Shown: positions 1 through 5,333 of the stretch, piece after piece
Layout: the number at the start of each line of letters is the position of its first letter
How positions within the stretch are numbered: position 1 is the stretch's first letter
Source of the DNA: Gammaproteobacteria bacterium
GTDB lineage: Bacteria; Pseudomonadota; Gammaproteobacteria; Pseudomonadales; Halomonadaceae
Assembly (NCBI GenBank): GCA_023485185.1
Contig: JAMCZP010000221.1
Location: 1 to 5,333 of the forward strand
Reading direction: 5' to 3'
Length of the DNA stretch: 5,333 bases
Position numbers and translations under genes: made by a program
Notes under the pieces: generated by a model
What the model was told of the DNA's origin: nothing
Seen by the model: only the letters and a program-made list of their open reading frames with translations
Databases searched by the model: none

Positions 1-822
1 ACGCAGCATTTCGGTGACAGTGAGCACTAGGTCAGTGGCGGTGATGCCTTCACGTAACTTGCCCGTCAATTTAAAGCCAATGACCTCCGGAATTAGCATT
101 GATACCGGCTGGCCCAGCATGGCCGCTTCGGCTTCGATACCGCCCACGCCCCAACCAAGCACGCCGAGGCCGTTAATCATCGTAGTGTGGGAGTCAGTAC
201 CGACCAGGGTATCGGGGTAGGCAAAGGACTTACCATCTTCATCCTTGGTCCATACCGTTTTACCTAAATATTCTAGGTTAACCTGGTGGCAAATGCCGGT
301 GCCAGGGGGAACAACGCTGAAGTTATCAAACCCCTGCTGGCCCCAGCGCAAAAACTCGTAGCGCTCGCGGTTACGCTGCATTTCGATATCAACGTTTTCT
401 TGAAAGGCGGCGGCGTTACCGAACCTATCAACCATTACCGAGTGATCGATGACCAAATCCACCGGCGTTAGCGGATTGATCTTCGCTGGGTCTTCACCTA
501 ATTTTTCCACGGCGGCGCGCATAGAGGCTAAATCAACAACGCCAGGTACGCCGGTGAAGTCCTGCATTAGTACTCGGGCGGGACGATAACCAATTTCGCG
601 GCTGGATTTGCCCTCGGTCTGCCAGTCGACCAGGGCCTGCATATCTTCTTCAGCGACGCTCTCGTCGTCAGCGAAACGCAGTTGGTTTTCGAGTAGAATC
701 TTGAGCGTTTTGGGGAGCCGGTCAATGTTGCCGAGGGTCTCTGCGGCTTGGGGCAGGCTGTAGTAGTGATAGGTGTTATTGCCAACCTCTAGGGTGCTTA
801 GCGTATCGGGTATCTTGCTCAT
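1..822 (-). CDS. acnA: Aconitate hydratase A, N-terminal 274 codons (3' end outside window)
   Basis: This is the aconitase of the TCA cycle, a cytosolic [4Fe-4S] enzyme that isomerises citrate to isocitrate through cis-aconitate. The minus-strand frame is open from the ATG at 822-820 to the window edge. Visible family landmarks, in order, are the [15 protein letters not shown] block (residues about 79-93), VDLVIDHSV (121-129), [13 protein letters not shown] (174-186) and [12 protein letters not shown] (204-215) with the conserved Asp-Ser-His. These and the rest of the reading match E. coli AcnA (about 890 residues) almost block for block, so roughly 30% of the protein is present. The three cysteine ligands of the iron-sulfur cluster would lie past the left edge and cannot be checked. 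The start is supported by an AGGAGA Shine-Dalgarno (833-828) five bases upstream. An ATG at 827-825 is out of frame and hits TGA at once. The gene is divergent from trxB. AcnA type rather than AcnB is clear from the motifs. Confidence 0.96.
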   Translation of the reverse strand, partial: MSKIPDTLSTLEVGNNTYHYYSLPQAAETLGNIDRLPKTLKILLENQLRFADDESVAEEDMQALVDWQTEGKSSREIGYRPARVLMQDFTGVPGVVDLASMRAAVEKLGEDPAKINPLTPVDLVIDHSVMVDRFGNAAAFQENVDIEMQRNRERYEFLRWGQQGFDNFSVVPPGTGICHQVNLEYLGKTVWTKDEDGKSFAYPDTLVGTDSHTTMINGLGVLGWGVGGIEAEAAMLGQPVSMLIPEVIGFKLTGKLREGITATDLVLTVTEMLR

Positions 823-952
823 GCCATTCTCCTCTGATTACTGGGCGTTTAGTGGCTTAAAACTCACTAGGCGCATCGGTCACGGTCTTCCTTTAGTATG
901 GCTTAGCATCGTACTGATGATAGTCGTTATTGATGGGTGTTTGCACAGGCGC

Positions 953-995
953 TTTCAAGGTTTCTTCGCCTAATAGCCTAGATGAAACCTTGCAA
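953..995. repeat. Imperfect 12-bp inverted repeat between acnA and trxB
   Basis: The left arm at 953-964 (TTTCAAGGTTTC) is the reverse complement of the right arm at 984-995 (GAAACCTTGCAA) except for one position (955/993). The inner 9 bp, CAAGGTTTC and GAAACCTTG, pair perfectly. The arms are separated by 19 bases containing CTAATAG, a small palindrome almost at the common centre. No T-run follows on either strand, so it does not look like an intrinsic terminator. Its place between two divergent promoters fits an operator or protein-binding site, but this is an inference. No known regulator consensus was recognised. Confidence 0.7.
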
Positions 996-998
996 TAG

Positions 999-2072
<1,074 letters not shown>

Positions 2073-2086
2073 ATACTGGCTAGCAA

Positions 2087-2114
2087 GAAGCGCCTAGCAC
2101 TCGATAGGCGCTTC
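2087..2114. terminator. Hairpin shared by the convergent trxB and pseudopilin 3' ends
   Basis: GAAGCGCCTA (2087-2096) and TAGGCGCTTC (2105-2114) form a perfect 10-bp, GC-rich stem around an 8-base loop. It starts 15 bases after the trxB stop. The T-tract is poor on both sides: CATCTATG follows on the plus strand and TTGCTAG on the minus strand. It may thus be a weak bidirectional terminator or a 3'-end-stabilising stem. The left arm contains the stop codon of the pseudopilin gene and the right arm lies in its last codons. Confidence 0.7.
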
Positions 2115-2630
2115 ATCTATGCGCAAACGTCCTAGTTGGCTGAGCACCAGCCTTTTGCCTTGAGTCCCTTCTATGCTGCTAGCTGAGCAAATCGCAAAAC
2201 TACCGTTGAACCCGCTGGTATAGCCTAATGCGCTAAAGCGGATGCGCGACCAACCTCGGCTGTAAACCACTTGCGTGCCTTGCTGGGCAGGCACAATACG
2301 CAGTATATCGTCTGCTGAAATGCTATCTGTATTATCACCTCGCACAATCATTAGCTCACCACCCCAATCATTGTGGCAGGCCCTCCGATCTTCTGCAGCA
2401 GGGCAAAGGGTAATCTGACTGCGTTGACTAATCGCCGTATTACGCGCTAACGCAAAGGTGCTTTGTAAACGATTGACTTCGCTGGTCTGGGCGGTTCGAT
2501 TTCCCAATGCTTGAAAGTTGGGAAGCCCCCAAGCAGCGATGATGCCCACCAGCAACAGCGTAATCATTAATTCAAGCAGCGTGAATCCGCCTTCTAGCGA
2601 CGGGGAGTTGTTAGTAAAACTGCCGTGCAT
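2094..2630 (-). CDS. fimT: GspH/FimT family type IV minor pseudopilin
   Basis: This is a 178-residue prepilin-like protein. A short leader ends in Gly14-Gly15, followed by FTLLELMITLLLVGIIAAWGLP. This is the classic class III signal: prepilin peptidase (PilD) would cut after Gly15, Phe16 becomes the methylated N-terminus, and Glu20 is the conserved Glu+5. The hydrophobic helix (about 16-36) anchors the pilin in the inner membrane before assembly. The C-terminal domain has the GspH/FimT pattern, with ITLCP (Cys76), Cys85, FAIC (Cys148), a GLRR-like GRLR motif at 167-170 and a terminal Cys178. An in-frame ATG 15 codons upstream (2675) exists, but the start at 2630 is preferred because it has a near-perfect Shine-Dalgarno and gives a normal leader length. 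It stands alone, without the fimU-pilVWXYE genes, divergent from thiO by 135 bases. FimT rather than FimU or GspH is inferred from the fimT-thiO pairing known in Pseudomonas and from the GRxR tail. Confidence 0.88.
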   Translation of the reverse strand: MHGSFTNNSPSLEGGFTLLELMITLLLVGIIAAWGLPNFQALGNRTAQTSEVNRLQSTFALARNTAISQRSQITLCPAAEDRRACHNDWGGELMIVRGDNTDSISADDILRIVPAQQGTQVVYSRGWSRIRFSALGYTSGFNGSFAICSASSIEGTQGKRLVLSQLGRLRIDEAPIEC

Positions 2631-2633
2631 TTG

Positions 2634-2641
2634 CACCTCCT
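2634..2641 (-). promoter_or_regulatory. Strong Shine-Dalgarno deciding the pseudopilin start
   Basis: Read on the minus strand, AGGAGGTG matches the 3' end of 16S rRNA over eight bases and lies three bases before the ATG at 2630 (five bases from the GGAGG core). It makes the internal ATG the likely start in place of the longer in-frame ATG at 2675, which has no comparable site. Confidence 0.85.
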
Positions 2642-2644
2642 GAC

Positions 2645-2672
2645 TTGACCCTGTTAGCGCCCACGCTATGCT
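2645..2672 (+). promoter_or_regulatory. Candidate sigma-70 promoter for thiO
   Basis: TTGACC (2645-2650) matches 5 of 6 bases of the -35 consensus. TATGCT (2667-2672) matches 4 of 6 of the -10, with a 16-base spacer. Transcription would start near 2679 and give a leader of roughly 87 bases before the GTG start of thiO. The -35 lies just upstream of the pseudopilin ribosome binding site on the other strand, so transcripts of the two divergent genes may overlap. This was found by eye only. Confidence 0.4.
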
Positions 2673-2765
2673 CACTGTTCGGTAGCAGCGGCCATGACGG
2701 GGTGGTTATTCCAATACCCTAGGCGACAGTGACTCTTTTTTATGTAAGCCAAAGCGGACATTTTT

Positions 2766-3869
2766 GTGAGCGATTTCTTAATTATTGGTGGTGGCGTGAT
2801 CGGTATGATGACCGCGCTTCAGTTAGCCGATGCCGGACAGCAAGTGGTGTTGGTCGAGCGCGGGCAGTGCGGTCAGGAAGCCTCATGGGCAGGCGGCGGT
2901 ATTGTCTCGCCGCTTTATCCTTGGCGTTACGCCCCAGCAGTGACACAGCTATCCCGTTGGTCGGAAGGTGTTTATCCCTCTTTAGCGCTGCGGTTATTGG
3001 AAGAGACGGGTATTGATCCTGAGTATCGCCAAAAAGGGTTGCTTTACCTGAATGTGGATGACGCCGATCAAGCACTAGACTGGGCGCGGCAGTTGGGGAA
3101 ACCACTTGAGCGAGTGGGGGCAGGCTTTGTTCATCATAAAGAGCCCGGCGTCGCCATGGCTGGCGACAGCGCACTCTGGATGCCTACCCTGGGCAGCGTG
3201 CGTAATCCGCGCTTAGCTAAGGCGTTGAAGGCGCGGCTGGCGGCCATGCCGCATGTGACCATGCGCGAGCGGTGCGAGGTTACAGGCTTTATTCGTAAAG
3301 ATGGCAAGGTAGCGGGTGTGACGTCTTCTGAGGGTTTACTGAACGCTGAGCGCATTATTATTTGTGGGGGCGCATGGGCTGCACAACTGTTGGTGCAGCT
3401 TGATGTGCAGCTACCGGTAAGGCCTGTGAAAGGCCAGATGATTGCCTACCAGGCACCTCAAGGCTTATTACAGCGGGTGGTACTAAAAGACGGACGCTAT
3501 ATTATCCCGCGTGCAGATGGCCTGCTGTTAGTAGGTTCTACGCTGGAAGAGACCGGCTTTGATAAGACTACCGACGCAACGGCCTTGGCCTCCTTGAAGC
3601 AGAGTGCTGAAGCCATTTTGCCGGCGTTAGCCCACTGCCCGGTGGCGCACCAGTGGGCCGGGCTGCGCCCTGGTTCGCCTGAGGGCATTCCCTTTATTGG
3701 CGCGCTGCCGCAGTGGCCCAATGTGTTCGTCAATGCCGGGCATTACCGCAATGGTTTAGTGCTAGCGCCTGCCTCTACCCACTTGCTGGTAGATCAATTG
3801 CTAGGGCGTGAGCCGCTGATCGACCCAGCGCCTTACCAGCCAACCCGACAGCGACTACTGGGCTCCTAA
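2766..3869 (+). CDS. thiO: Glycine oxidase ThiO (FAD-dependent)
   Basis: ThiO oxidises glycine with O2 to iminoacetate (dehydroglycine), which supplies the C-N unit of the thiamine thiazole ring through ThiG. It is a soluble flavoprotein of the D-amino-acid oxidase (DAO) family. At 367 residues it is nearly the length of Bacillus subtilis ThiO (369). Visible parts are the N-terminal dinucleotide fold LIIGGGVIGMMTA (5-17) with acidic Glu31 ending strand 2, SWAGGGIVSPLYPW (40-53), PVKGQM (220-225), GRYIIPR (243-249), the AGLRPGSPEGIPFIG block with Arg301, and GHYRNGLVLAP (325-335) with Arg328. The two arginines sit where B. subtilis ThiO has its substrate-carboxylate Arg302 and Arg329. The GTG at 2766 is the only sensible start: an upstream ATG at 2742 runs straight into TAA, and starting here gives a complete FAD motif. 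The Shine-Dalgarno (AGCGGA, 2753-2758) is weak. No thiS or thiG is in view. A related D-amino-acid oxidase is the main alternative. Confidence 0.9.
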   Translation: MSDFLIIGGGVIGMMTALQLADAGQQVVLVERGQCGQEASWAGGGIVSPLYPWRYAPAVTQLSRWSEGVYPSLALRLLEETGIDPEYRQKGLLYLNVDDADQALDWARQLGKPLERVGAGFVHHKEPGVAMAGDSALWMPTLGSVRNPRLAKALKARLAAMPHVTMRERCEVTGFIRKDGKVAGVTSSEGLLNAERIIICGGAWAAQLLVQLDVQLPVRPVKGQMIAYQAPQGLLQRVVLKDGRYIIPRADGLLLVGSTLEETGFDKTTDATALASLKQSAEAILPALAHCPVAHQWAGLRPGSPEGIPFIGALPQWPNVFVNAGHYRNGLVLAPASTHLLVDQLLGREPLIDPAPYQPTRQRLLGS

Positions 3870-3891
3870 AAAATGACTCACCTAGAAAAGC

Positions 3892-4164
3892 TTAAGGCGT
3901 ACCATCTTTATTCTGCTGCTCCTGCAAGTAGCGGTCGCGGTGAGCGCCGGAGCAAAACCACTGTTCTTGATCGCGCAGCGCTTCATCTTCAGGCACATGC
4001 ACTTCGCACCAGCGGCAGCGAACCATTTTGCCACCTTCATGGCGGTTGAGCGTTTTACTTTTTTCATCATGCTCAAGCTTGCGTTGGCGATACATGCCGT
4101 AAAGCTTTAAACCGACGTAGAATAGAACGGCGAAGATAATCAGCCGAATGATCAATAGGTTCAT
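3892..4164 (-). CDS. PP0621-like small membrane-anchored zinc-ribbon protein, function unknown
   Basis: This is a 90-residue protein with one N-terminal hydrophobic helix (about 2-23), then a basic stretch (YRQRK, 25-29). By the positive-inside rule the rest should face the cytoplasm. A charged linker leads to a compact domain with Cys50-x2-Cys53 and Cys71-x3-His75, in the pattern MVRCRWCEVHVPEDEA...WFCSGAH. The four residues probably bind one zinc ion in a ribbon or treble-clef fold. The architecture agrees with what I recall of the small PP0621 family of gammaproteobacteria, whose role is not established. Starting at 4164 keeps the whole membrane helix. The ribosome site is mediocre: GGGAG lies 10 bases upstream (complement of 4175-4179) and AAAAGG directly abuts the ATG. 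The gene converges with thiO, 22 bases apart, and is divergent from nadE. A shorter start at Met24 would lose the helix and is less likely. A second frame over the same DNA is a shadow. Confidence 0.8.
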   Translation of the reverse strand: MNLLIIRLIIFAVLFYVGLKLYGMYRQRKLEHDEKSKTLNRHEGGKMVRCRWCEVHVPEDEALRDQEQWFCSGAHRDRYLQEQQNKDGTP

Positions 4165-4300
4165 CCTTTTGTGTCTCCCGAAGTGGGGATATAGGTGTTG
4201 GGAGTGTCATGCGACCTTTGCTAGCTGGCGGCCCTTGCGTGACAATACGTGTATGACGGTGTAACCCTATTCTAAAGATTCTCAAGAGATTTTGACGCCC
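4165..4300. promoter_or_regulatory. Divergent spacer between the small zinc-ribbon gene and nadE
   Basis: This 136-base gap must hold promoters for both genes. On the nadE side TATTCT (4268-4273) is a fair -10 without a good -35. On the other strand TTGTCA (complement of 4240-4245) is a 5/6 match to the -35 hexamer, but the sequence 16-17 bases on is only a weak -10. Small symmetric elements are present (ATAC-GT-GTAT at 4246-4255, and TGTCA at 4205-4209 against TGACA at 4240-4244). No known regulator box was recognised. Confidence 0.4.
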
Positions 4301-5333
4301 ATGCAAGACTTAACGCTGGTAATGGCCCAACTCGATCCTTTGGTCGGGGATATTCCCGGTAATGCCGCACGCGCCATTGAGGCCGTGCGCGAAGCGCGGA
4401 TTGAGCATGGGGCGGATATTGTTGTCTTTCCTGAGCTTTTTTTATCGGGCTATCCGCCAGAAGATTTACTGCTGCGCCCCTCCATGGAAACCCGCCTGCG
4501 CGAAGCGCGCGCCCTGATGGCATCGAAAATCGCCCGGGATGTGCTGGTGATCATTGGTTATCCCGGTGTGCGCGAAGGGCGCTGCTACAATCTCGCTGGT
4601 CTACTTTACAACGGTCAGTGGGAGGCTGAGTACGCTAAGCAAGCATTGCCTAATTATCAGGTTTTCGATGAGCAGCGCTATTTCACGCCCGGCACCGAGC
4701 CGCTGGTCTATGAGCATAAGGGCGCTAAGCTGGGCCTGCTGATCTGCGAGGACCTTTGGGATGGTGCGCCGGTTAGAGCGGCCACCGAGGCAGGCGCTGA
4801 GGTGTTGATTAGCCTGAATGCCTCACCCTATCATCAAGACAAGCCCGCTGAGCGGTTGCGGTTATTGGAGCTGCACGCCCAAGACGTCAACCGTCCGATT
4901 GTTTATGTAAACACTATCGGAGGCCAAGACGAGTTGGTGTTTGATGGTGGCTCTTGCTGCGTTAATGCCAGCGGACAATTGCAGGTGCTGGCACCGTACT
5001 GGCAGGCAGGCCTGATGCCCATCCAGCTTTTACAAACCAGCGCCACAATTTGGGAACCGCAGCCCGGCGAGATTGACCCTGAAGTAGCGCCGGAAGAGAG
5101 CCTTTACTGCGCCCTGGTTACCGGGTTGCGCGACTACGTCAACAAGAGTGGCTTCGACGGCGTGGTGTTGGGGCTTTCAGGCGGTATTGATTCGGCACTT
5201 TCGCTGGCGATTGCCGTTGATGCCCTTGGCCCGCAGCGGGTGCAGGCGGTGATGATGCCTTACCACTACACCGCCGATATCTCTAAGCAAGATGCCGCTG
5301 AACAGGCCAAAGCCACGGGGCGTTACGCGTACC
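4301..5333 (+). CDS. nadE: Glutamine-dependent NAD+ synthetase, N-terminal 344 codons (3' end outside window)
   Basis: NadE makes the last step of NAD+ synthesis in the cytosol: it adenylates nicotinic acid adenine dinucleotide with ATP and amidates it with ammonia drawn from glutamine. The N-terminal nitrilase-type glutaminase domain (about 1-260) shows the complete catalytic triad: Glu45 in FPELFLSGYPPEDLL, Lys113 in YAKQALPNY and Cys149 in LLICEDLWD. It also carries the conserved YVNTIGGQDELVFDGGS (202-218). The synthetase domain begins with LGLSGGIDSAL (290-300), the ATP-pyrophosphatase P-loop, followed by MMPYHYTADIS (328-338). The full protein should be about 540 residues, so the C-terminal third is missing at the right edge. 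The ATG at 4301 retains the first strand (LTLVMAQLDP). Its only Shine-Dalgarno-like sequence, AAGAGA at 4284-4289, is 11 bases away. The next ATG (4322) would cut that strand. The glutaminase domain separates it from the short ammonia-only NadE found in E. coli. Confidence 0.96.
   Translation, partial: MQDLTLVMAQLDPLVGDIPGNAARAIEAVREARIEHGADIVVFPELFLSGYPPEDLLLRPSMETRLREARALMASKIARDVLVIIGYPGVREGRCYNLAGLLYNGQWEAEYAKQALPNYQVFDEQRYFTPGTEPLVYEHKGAKLGLLICEDLWDGAPVRAATEAGAEVLISLNASPYHQDKPAERLRLLELHAQDVNRPIVYVNTIGGQDELVFDGGSCCVNASGQLQVLAPYWQAGLMPIQLLQTSATIWEPQPGEIDPEVAPEESLYCALVTGLRDYVNKSGFDGVVLGLSGGIDSALSLAIAVDALGPQRVQAVMMPYHYTADISKQDAAEQAKATGRYAY

Noticed and set aside
2631..2675. Longer 193-residue pseudopilin starting at 2675
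   Set aside because: It would add 15 residues to the leader and place the strong Shine-Dalgarno inside the coding region. The start at 2630 fits the prepilin leader and the ribosome site.
2673..2765. Possible TPP riboswitch before thiO, since thiamine genes often carry one
   Set aside because: The conserved THI-box sequences (CTGAGA and the ACCTGATCTGG-type segment) are absent from the leader.
2782..3174. 130-codon open frame on the minus strand inside thiO
   Set aside because: It is antisense to a well-supported enzyme, rich in Arg/Pro/Ala as expected of a GC-skewed shadow frame, and shows no domain or ribosome site.
3870..3891. Terminator between convergent thiO and the zinc-ribbon gene
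   Set aside because: The 22-base gap has A/T runs but no stable stem; TGACTCA is a short palindrome only. No intrinsic terminator can be supported.
4175..4204. CTCCC/GGGAG inverted repeat that could sequester the ribosome site of the small zinc-ribbon gene
   Set aside because: Only five base pairs across a 20-base loop, which is expected by chance and too weak to call a regulatory switch.
4272..4523. 83-codon minus-strand frame over the nadE 5' end, and a 77-codon frame at 4073-4306
   Set aside because: Both overlap well-supported coding sequence or its leader, have arginine-rich shadow composition and no recognisable motif.

Overview
The window is ordinary bacterial chromosome from a gammaproteobacterium, most likely Halomonadaceae (Halomonas/Vreelandella). 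That placement is an inference from the protein sequences, the moderate GC content and the gene order aconitase, trxB, FimT-type pseudopilin, thiO, small PP0621-like protein, nadE. I did not search any database. All six genes look intact where they are visible. I see no mobile element, CRISPR array, tRNA or rRNA.

Layout. Positions 1-822 (minus strand) hold the N-terminal 274 codons of aconitase A, cut by the left edge. A 296-base divergent intergenic region (823-1118) follows. It contains a long imperfect inverted repeat and a set of short CAAAACT direct repeats. Thioredoxin reductase trxB (1119-2072, plus) converges on a FimT/GspH pseudopilin gene (2094-2630, minus), and a perfect 10-bp hairpin between them overlaps the pseudopilin stop codon. 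The glycine oxidase gene thiO (2766-3869, plus, GTG start) is divergent from the pseudopilin and carries a candidate sigma-70 promoter. thiO converges with a small membrane-anchored zinc-ribbon-like protein (3892-4164, minus). A divergent 136-base spacer then leads to the glutamine-dependent NAD+ synthetase nadE (4301 to the right edge, plus).

Function. The genes do not form one pathway; strand alternates at every gene, so each is probably transcribed separately. Three are cofactor or redox housekeeping enzymes (TrxB with FAD/NADPH, ThiO for the thiazole part of thiamine, NadE for NAD+), and aconitase is in the TCA cycle. The outlier is the pseudopilin, which belongs to type IV pili or DNA uptake and carries a C-terminal GRxR motif like that used for DNA binding by Legionella FimT. 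The pairing of fimT with thiO recalls the Pseudomonas pilS-pilR-thiO-fimT neighbourhood, without the pilSR genes here. I found no convincing undescribed system. The best leads are the FimT tail, the inverted repeat between acnA and trxB, and the uncharacterised small zinc-ribbon protein.
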